A stretch of DNA of 64,000 nucleotides from Misgurnus anguillicaudatus (lineage: Eukaryota; Chordata; Actinopteri; Cypriniformes; Cobitidae): contig NC_073339.2 in NCBI RefSeq assembly GCF_027580225.2, forward strand, positions 43,469,501 through 43,533,500. Direction: 5' to 3'. Below, piece after piece: positions 48,396 through 59,898 of this stretch. The position numbers and the translations under genes are program-made. Position 1 is the first letter of the stretch; each line of letters starts with the position of its first letter. Below the pieces are notes generated by a model, which was given only the letters and a program-made list of their open reading frames with translations, had not been told where the DNA came from and ran no database searches.

Positions 48396-50636
48396 ATAAA
48401 TTTGCTTACATTACGCGCATTACTATTAACATGAATTTTGCTTGCTACTACAAACTCTGGCATAAATCGAAATTACCACCTATGGTAATCAATACCATGC
48501 GACAGATTTAATATGATCTCAACATATGCTGCTTTTTAATGCTACACTGGTATATTTTATCGCCACTTAAAATGCAAAAGTAGGAGTTAATGTATGAAAC
48601 ATCTTAATGCATATGATCAAATGTGTAACAAATGGCTGCATTAGTTCTGCAAAAATACAATATAGAGCGTATAGATCAACACTGTGATGACATCTTATTA
48701 CAATAAACAAACACAAGTGTCTGTTCTATGGCTTTTTAGGAGAAACTAATTTAAAGAGAGAAAAACTGGGGTGAACCTAGTAACTAATAATATAAGCCCA
48801 AAGAAATTATTTGTGACATTTTCCTTCACAGGTTCACGAACCTCAGAGACAAATTTCTAAAAGTTGGTTCAAGTTAAAAAAAGTTACATGGTTGTCTTAA
48901 TATTTTGAGCTTATTCAACTTAAAAATATTATTTGCAACTTTTTTGAGTTAACACATATTTTTAAATTTAATTAACTATTAAATAAAAATTGGGACCCCG
49001 CTTGAAATCGTATTCACAAAATTATTTCACACTGTAACACCTGTAGTAGGCAGTGCTGTGATATGATCAATGAAAATCAATGGCTTACTCCTGTAAATTA
49101 AATTTCCTTGTTTCATATCCTAAATCTGGAATATTCTACCAAACAAGAAAGTTTTATAAGAAGTTCACATCCAGACATACAAGCAATGACGAGATTAATT
49201 AACAAGAAATCTCAGTCCCACAGCTCGCAAGAACTCCCCAACCAAACTTAATATGGCTTGAAGATGATTCATAATTTGATTATATTCTCAGGTCGACCAG
49301 CAGTAATTTTCTATCAAACTTAAATGTCAGATGGAAGCCCGGGTCAAAAGCGCTGCCATATGGTTCTCAACAGAGGTATGAGCCCATGCATAAATGAGAA
49401 GCATTTAAAGGACAAGTAAGGAAATCGAATTTTCTCAAAGGCGCAGGAGGCAAAACGGTGAAAGAATGATGTAAAAACAATATTGCATCCAAATTTTGCA
49501 ATCTCATGTATATTTTTCTTTTAAATAAATTGATACAACATGATGGCACAGTGTTTAAGCAATTCTCAAATATATTCTGCACAGCTCAGATTGTTTTGAA
49601 CAAGTACATAAATGAGCTTATAAATATTCCATGTGTGAAATTTTGCAGGTGCAGTAACCTTGAGGAGGGAACGCCAATGGAGCATCCAACATCATTAGCT
49701 CTAGGTGTTAACCAGATCACTTGCAAGAGTGTGAGCATGCCTTTGAATCTATGAGCATCTATGGCACCAAAGTTCTTAAATATTCAAGATATAGCCTTTC
49801 CTCACTGAGGGAATTTATTTATGCTAATTCAATTTAAAGAAAGCGTGAAATACATATGGAGAATTTCTACAATAGAAAAACATTACACTTAATGGATAAA
49901 ATATATTTGGATAGCAATAATATTAAGAACAACATGATTTTATGCGTAATTCACTAAAAGTGTTTTAGAAATAATTCATTTTGTCAAGAAACCCCATGGG
50001 AACTTAATAATACCATATACCACACCCAGCCACTCTTAATCACAGCATGAAAAAATAATTAGATGAATAAATAATGCGTTAATTCATAAAAGTTCAGAGC
50101 GCTTCCGCAGTCATTACACATCATAAAAATGATGCATAAAAACGCACGGCTCCGCGCTTCAGCGGTTTCTCGGTTGACTGCCACCATCGTGTGGAGAGGG
50201 AAAGCTACAACTTATTCTGCAGATTCGTTCTTCAAATAAAAAGTCAGCCAAGTAACAAGCTCGTTAAATAAAAGAAAAAGACCTAAAGATGTCCGTAGTA
50301 AAGGGTATAGGCGTGCGTAAATGCGCAGTGCTCTTGCAAGGCACTCGAGGTTTTCCAAACGTATTCTTTCCTGATACATATGACACAGCTTTCATTTTGA
50401 ATAAAGATCCACCAGCACACAAAAATACAGCAGCACCACAAAACATGCGCAGGAAGAAAGAATGGATGACATTTGAACACTTGGAGAACTTAAACCTTGA
50501 GTGTTAACCTGCGACTTTTCATGGAAAAGGCATTCAGATTGTTTATTAATTTATTAAATCACATTACCATACTGATCCAGTAAATGCGCTATGACGGATG
50601 GATAGGCACTTTTACGCACGGAGGTTGGACGCTCAC
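48396..50636. other. Likely first intron of the minus-strand signal-peptide gene
   Basis: AT-rich DNA with MITE remnants (48880-48960, TTAACTCAAAAAAGTTGC-type, related to 47880-47990). Open frames at 50264-50507 lie in this presumed intron and lack support. Confidence 0.4.
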
Positions 50637-50733
50637 CTGACTGCGAGGCGCACTTGAGAACGAGCAGAGCAGTGAGGATGAAGATAAGGATGTGAGATCG
50701 CATCTTGATCAGATGAAGAGGCTGAATATCCAT
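50637..50733 (-). CDS. First coding exon of a secreted or membrane protein (signal peptide); possible ramp1
   Basis: On the minus strand an ATG at 50703 opens MRSHILIFILTALLVLKCAS and then Q. This is a basic N-terminus, a hydrophobic core and a small-residue cleavage region: a textbook signal peptide. The exon ends CAGTCAG before a GTGAGC donor, in phase 1. A second ATG, ten codons upstream and in frame (50731-50733), has G at -3 and +4 and would add MDIQPLHLIK; the feature start uses it. An ATG further upstream is followed directly by a stop. The gene lies about 3 kb downstream of ube2f on the same strand. RAMP1 is a neighbour of UBE2F in mammals and its first exon encodes the signal peptide, so a RAMP1-like gene is the leading hypothesis. 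No later exon was recognised in 1-50636. Confidence 0.7.
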
Positions 50734-50759
50734 TTCTTCACATGTCCAAGCGATTGTCC

Positions 50760-51010
50760 CCTTGGCGAGCTGTCAAACGTCCGCCTTTGCGCAACCGTTC
50801 AAGTAGGACGCATGGTTTAAAGTTGCGCTTTGGTTTATTTCTGCAAGTAAAATCGCTTCAGCACATCAAATGACAAAGGTGAACAAGAGTTAGTCCTTGT
50901 CTAAATGTGACTGCGTTGGGACTGTCATTACTCTACGCTGAATCCCGGACCGAGTTACGGTCTCCGTGCCCGGGCGCGCGCCTTGATCGGTTTGACACCT
51001 CCTACTTTAG
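50760..51010 (-). promoter_or_regulatory. CpG-rich promoter / 5' UTR of the signal-peptide gene
   Basis: The sequence just upstream of the signal-peptide exon is rich in CpG compared with its AT-rich surroundings, especially 50930-51000, which contains CCCGGGCGCGCGCC. This fits a CpG-type promoter for the minus-strand gene. The transcription start cannot be placed from sequence alone. Confidence 0.5.
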
Positions 51011-51944
51011 TGGTGATTGGGCAGAAGAGTGAATTAATTAAGGTAACCACGCCCACAAACACAATACGTTATTGCTTTACACTTTAGGTTGAGGAATTGC
51101 AAGCGTATACTTTTAGGATTCATCTGAAGTTTACATTGAATTGCACTTAACTACTTTAAGTGTTAGCATGTCTATTGCATGTCTTAGGTAACCAAACGGT
51201 AATTTCTAGTTTTTTTTTTAAACATGGCAACATGGTAACATGTTTTCTGGACAGGGTATTTCTTATGTATACAATGTCTTGAGTTCTTGTAGTATTTGGC
51301 TAGCTCACTGGTGTTGTAATGCATTCCTCTTGATAAAACTACTTTAAAGCAATGTGTATTGTGAATAGGACTATATAAATAAATTAAGTTGTTGTAAACT
51401 TAATATATGCATAATCTATATCATAATGTACCCTATACATATACTTCCAACTTGTAATTAAAAAGAGACAAAACATTGCAGTAAGATTCTTTGAACAACG
51501 GCACCATCTAGTGTTAAGATGAAGGCAACTTGGCAAGTTGCCTACCTAGACAGCATTTTGGTCATACAAGTTTCACTCTTGGGAAGCCTTTCGTACAATC
51601 AAATTAATACAATACATTTTTTTTAGTTGAACCATTTTTTTTACAGTGTAGTGCCAATGGGATACAGGGGCGTCACTGGGAGGGGGGTATGACAATTCTA
51701 AGGGCCCACGGACTATTGGGCTCCGACGTTCTTCCGATCAGGTTTGGACACTCTTAACATTCCAAGGGAAAATCGGATAAGATAATCGGGACACAGCTAG
51801 GATTGTCGGAAGAGGGGCCCGAAATTAGCCCAATTATCTTATGGTGTGTACCCAGCATTAGTAGTAACATGGGTGTAATAGAAGGCTCAAACTTTTATAG
51901 GGCCCAAAATTGCTAGTGGCACCCCTTATGGGATGTACTAGTTA
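51011..51944. other. Intergenic DNA upstream of the signal-peptide gene
   Basis: A probable hAT-like remnant starts near 51666 (CAGGGGCGTCACTGGGAGG). No exon was seen. Confidence 0.35.
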
Positions 51945-52201
51945 CAATGCAAAAAAAAAATAAAAGTAAAAAAATCTTATTTTTTTTTCTTGTTTTCAGT
52001 AAAAATATATAAAAATTATTAAAATTAAAATGCTTGATAGATGCAAAATATCAAATTTAAGTGATTTTGTGCATAAAACAAGCAAAAAATCTGCCAATGG
52101 GGTAAGCAAATAAAAAATTTTTTTTTCTTGGGTCGTTTCACTGAAAACAAGACAAAAATACTAAGAATTTTATTTCTTGAAAATCATTATTTTTTGCAGT
52201 G
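51945..52201. mobile_element. CACTGC palindromic MITE, internally deleted, TA TSD
   Basis: The left end CAATGCAAAA (one change) and the right end TTTTTTGCAGTG are flanked by TA at 51943-51944 and 52202-52203. It is 257 bp, shorter than the roughly 460-bp copies. Confidence 0.82.
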
Positions 52202-52203
52202 TA

Positions 52204-53608
52204 ACATTAGATTTATGAACTTCACATTAGGTTTCTTAACAAAAATCCAATTGGTTTCACATTTTATGTCATAAAAATTGTAAAAATGTCTACGTAGGCA
52301 GCTCACTATATTTCGAGATACAGCCAATGCTACCAATTTGGCACGTATACAAATAGTCCAAAACCTTACATAGTGGTAGAATTCGTCTTTAATATACTTT
52401 ACAAATGGATATACACCTCTAAAGAGAAAAAATAAAATTAAATAAATCCTCAGTAATATTACAGGCTTGTGGCTGAGCGGTTGAGTAGCCCAGTGCATGC
52501 TACCAAATCAGAAATGATATTTTGCATAAAGAAAAACGTTTTGCATTTTGGTGGCATATTCATGACAGTCAAGTTTATTATTATAATAGAATAAATGATT
52601 TTATTTAGTATTAAATGGGTGAAAATTTACTGCAATGTGAAATTATTTATTTAAATATTTCCAAGTATTTATATACCAAGGTACCATTTTTGTTTTGCCT
52701 GTAAATGTATGCCTGTTATTTTTTTTATGTAACGTATTATAATATTTTTCACTCCAATACAGCAAAAAGTTATAAGAATCACAATTTACATAAAACTTAA
52801 AAGTAAAACATGCATCACATTAGAGTAAAGACTATCTTGAGTATTTAGTAGGGCACTTAACTGTCATGAAAATAACACAAATGCGAAAATATTAAAACTG
52901 GCTTCGCTTTCTTCATGCAAAATTATTCAGGTTCAAACCTGAGCATATTTTCGGGTGATTCACCCCTTAATGACTCACAGATCTTATTTTAAAACAGATG
53001 CATTAGTCATTCACAGGCACTCACAGATCTAATCCTTGATCATGTGCACGTGATGGTTTTACACAAAAACGAGTGCCGAGTTATGAGAAACAGCTTCGGA
53101 AATCCACAGATGAGGAACACGTTCTGCGGGACATCAGTGCTATGTGTAGACTGAACGAGCAGACGTGAATGAGCCAATGAACTTTGGGATCTCTATGACA
53201 TCACGAAAGAACACATTTCAAGTTTAAAGAAGCACACGGCAGAGATTGGCTTAAAATCGTACGTCCAGTTATATGTGGCAAGAACACAGAGGCACTAGCA
53301 TCGGAGGCGACATCAGCGAGATTCACAACCTCATTTTCATCATCACCGTCTTTGAACTTCTTTATAGCTTCTTTTTGGGGAGGAAGTAAAAGCAACCCAG
53401 ATCGAGAAGAGAGTATCAGCCTGACGTTCTCCCCTCCCTCCCCCCAAATCCTGATCTGTTGCTTCATTCGTTACTTGTAATAGCTTTCTTTCTTCCCCAG
53501 GTTATATTTTAAAAGTTTAAGATTTTGTCTTTGTTGCGGTCAGGATGCACAGGGTCTGCGCACGGAGTCGCATGCATGTGAGAGAGGTTTGCGTGGCAAA
53601 CCGAGACA
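52204..53608. other. ube2f 3' flank / 3' UTR region
   Basis: Includes the unmeasured 3' UTR. 53020-53470 is comparatively complex and could be transcribed 3' UTR. A SINE-like scrap lies at 52465-52500. Confidence 0.35.
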
Positions 53609-53659
53609 TCATCTTGCATAGTTTTTGATGAAGTCCTGAACTTTGTTCCTGAAGTCCTC
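53609..53659 (-). CDS. ube2f: ube2f last coding exon (NEDD8-conjugating enzyme E2 F, C-terminus)
   Basis: This is the terminal coding exon. It reads EDFRNKVQDFIKNYAR and then TGA, which matches the C-terminal helix of vertebrate UBE2F. The acceptor reads TTTCAG before GAG on the minus strand and the intron phase is 0. UBE2F is an E2 that takes NEDD8 from the UBA3/NAE1 E1 and, with RBX2, passes it to cullin-5. It acts in the cytoplasm and nucleus. The 3' UTR runs towards lower coordinates; the nearest minus-strand AATAAA I noticed is at 52646-52651, about 0.96 kb past the stop, and its use is unproven. The family assignment rests on the joined reading of all eight exons, which follows the known protein order without gaps. 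Confidence 0.96.
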   Translation of the reverse strand, partial: EDFRNKVQDFIKNYAR

Positions 53660-53779
53660 CTGAAACAACAAAGAGGCAAAAACTAGATTGGTTTGAATGA
53701 ACCTTTAATTTTTCACAAATGCTATACAATATTTTAGATGCATACACAGAGAGAGAGAGAGACAGAGAGTGAAAGAGAC

Positions 53780-53842
53780 CTTATCTCGCAAATGATGCTC
53801 TGCCGCATCTATATTCAGCGGGTCATCGAAGTTAAGAAGATC
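53780..53842 (-). CDS. ube2f: ube2f internal exon ([10 protein letters not shown] segment)
   Basis: This 63-bp exon encodes 21 residues, starting [17 protein letters not shown] and ending RDK, which is characteristic of the UBE2F C-terminal lobe. The acceptor reads CACAG before GAT, and the donor reads AAG before GTCTCT, a weaker non-GTAAGT site. Both phases are 0. It joins in frame to the 33-bp exon upstream and the terminal exon downstream. Confidence 0.96.
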
Positions 53843-53908
53843 CTGTGATGGGAACATTTATATTAAAGTTTAATCCTATGTAAACATCTGTCATTTGAGA
53901 TATTTTAA

Positions 53909-54777
53909 AGGATTACTCCACTTTCTTCCAGATAATTTACTCAACCCCATGTCATCTAAAATGTTGATGTCTTTCTTTGTTCAGTCGAGAAGAAATTAAG
54001 TTTTTTAAGTTTTTCTCAATTTAATAGGCTTTATTGGACCCCAACAGTTTACAGTTTTAATGCAGCTTCAAATGGCTCTACACGATAACAAACGAGGCAT
54101 AAGGGTCTTATCTAGCAAAACGATTGTCATTTTTTGCAAGAAAAATAAAAAATATGCACTATTAACTCACAACTTCCTATCTTGCACTAGCCGTGTGACG
54201 CGCCTGCGCGACCTCACGTAATTGCGTAAGCACGTCGAAAGGTCACGCATTACATATGTGAAGCGCACATTTGTGGACCATTTTAAACAATAAACTGACA
54301 CAAAGACATTAATAAGCATCATTCCTCAAACAACAACGTAGGAACGGTCCTCGTTCTTCACACTTGTAAACATTGGGGCAGTAGTTTCGCATATGTAACT
54401 TTTTTTGACGTGATGACGCATTACGTGAGGTCGCGCTGGCGCATCACACGGCTGGTGCAAGACGAGAAGTTTTGGTCTAAAAGTACTTATTTTTTTATTT
54501 ATTTGCAAAAATGACAATCGTTTCGCTAGATAAGACCCTTATGCCTCGTTTGGGATCGTTTAGAGCCCTTTGAAGCTGCGTTGAAACTGCAATCTAAAAC
54601 TGCATTTAAACTGTAAACCGTTGGGGTCCAATAAAGTCTATTAAATTGTGAAAAATTCTGAAATGTTTTTCTTAAAAAAAATTATTTTTTATTTTTGACT
54701 AAACAAAGAAAGATATCAACATTTTGGATGACATGGGGGTGAAAAAATTATCGGGATTTTTTTTATGGAGTAATTCT
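53909..54777. mobile_element. Foldback TTAA-type element in a ube2f intron
   Basis: TTAA at 53905-53908 and GTAA at 54778-54781 flank AGGATTACTCCA and the inverse TGGAGTAATTCT. The arms remain complementary for over 300 bp (AAGGGTCTTATCTAGC, CATAAGGGTCTTATC and their inverses near 54530). It lies between the 33-bp and 63-bp exons. Confidence 0.88.
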
Positions 54778-54799
54778 GTAAGACAACATGTATACTTAC

Positions 54800-54832
54800 A
54801 GTGAAGAGTGAATTCAATCCCCATACAACATC
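54800..54832 (-). CDS. ube2f: ube2f 33-bp microexon (DVVWGLNSLFT)
   Basis: This very short exon encodes exactly 11 residues, DVVWGLNSLFT, matching the UBE2F segment that follows the catalytic loop. The acceptor is TTTTTAG and the donor is the consensus GTAAGT. Both phases are 0, so skipping it would keep the frame but remove part of the E2 fold. A foldback transposon (53909-54777) ends about 22 bp past its donor-side boundary. Confidence 0.95.
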
Positions 54833-54839
54833 CTAAAAA

Positions 54840-55916
54840 CATAAAACATAGTAAAATACACATTCATCCACTCAAACACAAACACATTGTACGTATTTAT
54901 GCAAATAATAATAGATAGGATTTTTTGCAATGTCTTAAGTATAACTACACTTATACAAAATATCTGTGCCGATTCGAATATTCGATTACCAATACCGATA
55001 GTTTTGCTTTTTACCCCTTGTATTAAATTATGTCATGTAATCATAGAAGTGCAGTTTCTGCACCACTTTTGATTATAATTTGCCCTGATCATTCATTGGC
55101 TGTTTTTAAACAATTGGACGATAGTGGGACAAAAATTCTTTTATTTTTAGGAAATGCTGAAATGAACATGAACTAAGATTAAATGCTGTAGTTTTGTTCA
55201 TTGTTAGTTTGTTGTAAAAAAAAAAAAACCTTAAAGAGCACCATTTTTCAGATTCACGATTTTTTTCACGATTTCCTTTGGAATTTGTACCTTTTGCATA
55301 CGAACACACACTTACACACCAAAGTAAACGATGACGCTAATTATCGTTTCCGACGTAAATTCTCTTGGACTACAACAAACACACGGATTGTAGGCAACAG
55401 TTTACTTCCTCAGCCTGTTGACATGGACACAACGGTCATTATAATAATCCCGCCTGCTTCTTACAACCTGTAAGTCTATGTTTTCATATTTAAATAATTT
55501 ACTACTGACTAAACCATGATTCAAATACAAGTTTTGTGCAGAGTCGCGCTTGTTGTTTGTTGTTTCTACGATCATGAATGCAGACATGGTTACGTTTTGC
55601 TCAAGGTGCGCTGGAAAAGTTGATCAATCAACTTGTTAATCTGCATTTTCTGGATCAGATTCAGCTCGTATTAATAGGGTAGTAAAGTTGATATTAACTC
55701 CTGTCAGTATTGCATTGTGAGCTAATCTTCAAAACATGGTAAGGAGCGTCACATTTCCAGCTGACGTCAGAGGTATTCAGGATATCTGGAGCAACAAAAC
55801 TGTACGATATGTGGTAAATAATGTGTTTTTGAACCATAAACCACACAAACACATTGTATTATACTAAGTACACAAAATAACATTGTTTTTAGCAACGAAA
55901 TAGGTGCTTTTTAAAA
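54840..55916. other. ube2f intron, no recognised element
   Basis: No element ends or exons were seen. Confidence 0.4.
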
Positions 55917-55924
55917 CATACAAC

Positions 55925-56565
55925 TAGTGATGCACCGATGTATCGGCCGCCGATATTTATCGGCCGCCGATATTTGATGAATTTGAAACCATCGGCATAT
56001 CGGTAATAGTAGAGAAAGGCCGATACCGATTGTTTTTTAATTAACCACATAAAGGCAATGAGTTGCATGTCTGTTGTTCAATTAAAATGATTTAATGTTC
56101 TGGTGTGCACTATACTTAAGCACCGACAGAAAACCTTTGTTGAGCTGTCTCAAATGTCTTGGACAATAAAAGAAACAGACTGCACTTTAGTGGGGGAAAA
56201 GAAGTCCACCTTTTTTTGAAGTTGCAATAGCACTGGCATTATTTATGTTTATTAAAGAAATCCATTATATGTAAAAAAGGAGTTAATGATGTTAATAAAA
56301 GAAATGCTGAATAGCAAAAACCACCTTTGAAGGTTGTCATGTTGTCGTCTTATATTTGTTTTAGCTTAATTTGTGTCTCTCTTATTATGTTGGTCAGTTG
56401 AATGTTAATTAGATCCAATCCATGATCTGTAAAAATAATTTGATGCAGAAATAAAGAAGCTAATAGACCAACTGTATAGTATTGTATACAAGTGTTTAAT
56501 ATCGGTATCGGCCAGAAGTTGTCTGTTTAAATCGGTATCGGCCCAAAAATATCGGTGCATCCCTA
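55925..56565. mobile_element. hAT MITE with CCGATA-rich ends, perfect TSD CATACAAC
   Basis: The left end is TAGTGATGCACCGATGTATC and the right end is ATATCGGTGCATCCCTA. CATACAAC is duplicated exactly at 55917-55924 and 56566-56573. It is 641 bp, non-coding, and in a ube2f intron. Confidence 0.94.
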
Positions 56566-57089
56566 CATACAACCTTAAATTAGAAGTATAGTTCCGTTTT
56601 TACGCATACGCAAGGGTCCGTTTACAGTACGCGTGATGCAAATTACACCATCAGAATAGTAGTACTTTAATCTCGAAAGTTTAGAAAGATTATTTTGAGG
56701 CAGCATACAAATGTACTGGATGACACTGATCAAGAAAGCAAAACATATATGGCCAATGTAATCCATCCTATATAATTAAATGTGATGATCTCAACATAAA
56801 AATAAACATTTTCTGTTTTTCATATATCTTTCAGGACATCTGCTGTTAGATTTAAAACTAACACAACTGACACTTCTGTTAATAGAATAGAACTGTGATC
56901 ATTTCTTATCCTGACGAATTATCATCAGCGTTTCACAACAACACCTCCGGCTGAAATAATCTGCGGGACATGAAGCTCATATGTTAGTCTAAGCACTACA
57001 CAGAGAAAAATATTAGCATTTCAATACAATTCTCACCCTGTGAGCACAGATATTATTTTTCAAAGATGTGCTGCGACAAAAGGAATTAC

Positions 57090-57147
57090 CTGTAATGTGC
57101 GTGTTGGTGCCCATCCAGTGCCATCAATCGAATGTTCTCGCAATAAA
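57090..57147 (-). CDS. ube2f: ube2f internal exon (post-catalytic loop)
   Basis: This 58-bp exon completes a split serine codon and then reads [19 protein letters not shown], a near-invariant UBE2F segment just after the active-site cysteine. The acceptor is CTCAG and the donor is CAG before GTAATT. Its entry phase is 2 and its exit phase is 0, compatible with the exon at 59828-59898 and the microexon at 54800-54832. Confidence 0.96.
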
Positions 57148-57219
57148 CTGAGGAGAGAGAAACGTGTGTGATTTCTGCTCCTTTATTTTGTAGCAATGCA
57201 AGATTCCTGCCTACATCTA

Positions 57220-57400
57220 AAGTATACACTTGTTTTATGCACAAAATCACTTAAATTTGATATTTTTTGGTCTAAAAACTAGATTTTTTTGGGTTGTTTT
57301 GCTCATCAAGAAAAAGCATCTTAATTTAAGAATTATTAGATATTTTTACTGAAAACAAAGCAAAAATACTAAGATTTTTTTTTTTTTTTAATTACATCAG
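57220..57400. mobile_element. CACTGC MITE fragment
   Basis: Internal family sequence TTTTATGCACAAAATCACTT and AAGAAAAAGCATCTTAATTT, without both ends. Confidence 0.65.
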
Positions 57401-57529
57401 CGGATAAAATTTTTAAAACACTCACCTGTTCTTTATTTATATTTTTTCCACATTAGAGTTATAATAAACTGTCCAAACTATGGCATAACACAAATGTAGC
57501 TGTGGAAATTATGTTCACCATAAAATATG

Positions 57530-58500
57530 AATTTTCTTGATGAGCAAAGTTATCAAGATTTCTAGTTTAATTTAAGTGAATTTGTTTAAAACAAGCAAAC
57601 AAAATATTAATCTGCCAATGTGGTAAGTTTTCTTGAAAACGTTTAAGAAAAAAGTAAATAACTTATTTCAAGATATAAAAATTTATGCTACGTTTACATG
57701 GAAACGATCTGAAAAGAAACCGCAAAAGTGGCGTCGCGTTATCACTTATTATTCCGCGTTTATACGAGCGTCTTGAGGGGGAAATCTGCGTGCATAAGGT
57801 AACGCAAAAAAAAAAACATATTTGGTGTAGTATGCACTCCAGGCGGCTAGGTGGCAATGTCAAGCATTGACACAAAACAACAACAAGTCCGTGTGCCTGC
57901 GTACAACCTTCTTCCTGGTTCTCACAGGTCTCGTCCAAAGCCGTCTAGTTTGCCTCCGACAAATTGCCACATCAACAGTTTGACTGAGATAATTAATGCG
58001 CCTTCTCTGATCAGTAATACTTGCTGTGAATATTTCGTACAACTGCTGGAAAGACTTGTATATTTATCAGAGCTGCTATGACAACTTGAAGGTCCGACGT
58101 ATGGAAACAATCCGACATGTTTGTTGTTATTTTCCTGAACTGGCGCATGCCTGTGACTTAAATGCGTACGTGACGAGAGCCACCGTGAGCAGACTTTTGT
58201 GTTTTTACTCTTTAGATCGTTTTTAAGATTTCCACTCTGAAGGGTGGTTTCACTTTTTTGCGTATTTAAGCCCCCAAAACGCTGTCGCCGTGTAAACGAA
58301 AGGCACATCCGATAAAACATTTTTAAGTTTTCACCCTCGAGCGTTCTCGTGTAAACAGGTCCTTAGATATAAAATTTCAGTTCAATTTTATATTTTTTGT
58401 TTAAAACTAGACATATTTTCTTTAGTTATTTTGCCCATCAAGAAAATGCATCTTGCTTTAAGTATTTTTAGATATTTGTACTTATGGATAAACAAGACAG
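57530..58500. mobile_element. Diverged CACTGC MITE split by a DNA element
   Basis: Family-like sequence at 57530-57670 (ATCTGCCAATGTGGTAAG) resumes at 58379 (AACTAGACATATTTTC, CATCAAGAAAATGCATC). Between them is the element at 57685-58364. Confidence 0.55.
57685..58364. mobile_element. DNA element with GTTTACATGGAAACG ends
   Basis: The left end CTACGTTTACATGGAAACG and the right end (minus strand ACCTGTTTACACGAGAACG) are imperfectly inverted. The flanks AGATATAAAAATTT (57671-57684) and AGATATAAAATTT (from 58365) form a target duplication longer than 8 bp or a duplication inside similar host sequence. Open frames on both strands here lack a family match. Confidence 0.65.
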
Positions 58501-58985
58501 TGTTGTGACTAAAAGCATCCACAACAAATCAAAACTCTGTTATATTTTATCACCTAAAGTGCAGTCACCCTTTGCCAAAAAATTGTAAAATTGTACTTGT
58601 CATTTTATCAAGTCTTGAAGTTTTACCTTACAATGCAAAAAAATGAATGTCTTACGGGTTTTTTTTTTTGTCTTGTTTTCTAACATATATATCTGAAATT
58701 CTTAAATTGAGATACATGAGAAAATCAAGAGGTTTTTTACTTAAAACAAGAAAAATAAACTTAATTCCAGTTTCAACTGATTTCAATAAACTTAATTTAA
58801 GTTTATTTTTCTTACTGCATTGGCAGAAATTTTAACTTGTTTTAAAAAAAAACTCTTGATAGGATGAATTTTAAAGAATATTAAAGAAGTTCGCCTTTAA
58901 TCTGGGATTTTATTGGCTGCTTTGTCTTCAATATTAATAAAGTCATTTATTTTAAAAATATATAAAAACAATTGAATCCCATTTT

Positions 58986-58987
<2 letters not shown>

Positions 58988-59074
<87 letters not shown>
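58988..59074 (+). repeat. (AT)n microsatellite
   Basis: More than 40 AT units in a ube2f intron. Confidence 0.97.
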
Positions 59075-59078
<4 letters not shown>

Positions 59079-59196
59079 TTCTAATAACAGAAATTAATAT
59101 TTTCGGCACAGGTATATTTTTGTCTACGAAAGTATTTACAAAGATTTAGCCATACATCTTTAAACGATTTTTAACATTGTTAACATTTCAGTCATG

Positions 59197-59739
59197 CACT
59201 GCAAAAAATGACTTTCTTACTTCTTGTTTTCAGTACAAATATCAACAAATTCTTAAAATCAAAATGTATTTTGATGAGCAAAATGACTCAAGTCTGCCAA
59301 TGGGGTAAGCAAATTTTTCTTGAATTTTTCTTGAATTAAGTGTTTAAGAAAAATTTTCAAGATTTTTTTCCTTACCCCATTGGCACATTGTTTTTGCACT
59401 GCAAAAAAAAAATATATTTTCAAGAAAAAAAAAATATTATTCTTGTCTTGTTTTCAGTAAAAAAAAAAAAATCTTGAATGAAGATGCTTTTTCCTGGTGA
59501 GCAAGGCGACCCAAGAAAATAAGTCTAGTTTTTATCAAATATCAAATTTAAGTGATTTTTGCATAAAACAAGAAAAAAATCTGCCAATGGGGTAAGCAAG
59601 AAAAATTTGCTTGCCTCATTGGCAGATTTTTTTTTTTTTTTTTTTTTTTGCTTTATTTTTGGTCTAAAAACTAGACTTATTTTCTTAACTTTGATCTGAA
59701 AACAAGACAAAAATACTAAGAAAATAATTTTTGGCCGTG
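59197..59739. mobile_element. Two CACTGC MITEs end to end
   Basis: Copy one starts CACTGCAAAA at 59197 and is cut at about 59396. Copy two runs 59397-59739 with TG on both sides (59395-59396, 59740-59741). Copy two ends about 85 bp before ube2f exon 59828-59898. Confidence 0.75.
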
Positions 59740-59827
59740 TGTATTTTAAAACTTTTGACCAGTAGTGTACATCCAAAAACAATCCTGGTATAGCCGTTCG
59801 AATTAGACAAAGGTAAATTTGCAATAC

Positions 59828-59898
59828 CTCAGACAGATCTCGCCGGTTTCTGCGATGTTTGGGTGCCATATTCTGGTCGAGCACTTGACTTTGGGAGG
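59828..59898 (-). CDS. ube2f: ube2f catalytic exon with active-site Cys
   Basis: This exon encodes [15 protein letters not shown] followed by AETGEICL and the first two bases of a serine codon. It contains the E2 HPN motif and the catalytic cysteine in GEIC (Cys116 in human numbering), which forms the NEDD8 thioester. The acceptor is CCACAG and the donor is GAG before GTATTG. Its entry phase is 0 and its exit phase is 2. The residues after KVKC are STR, where I recall LTK in the human protein; this would be a modest substitution outside the catalytic residues. Confidence 0.96.

Noticed and set aside
50264..50507. Open frames on both strands just past the signal-peptide exon
   Set aside because: They fall in the presumed first intron and have no splice acceptor or family match.
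53201..53467. 88-codon minus-strand open frame downstream of ube2f
   Set aside because: It lies in the likely ube2f 3' UTR/flank and has no recognisable domain.
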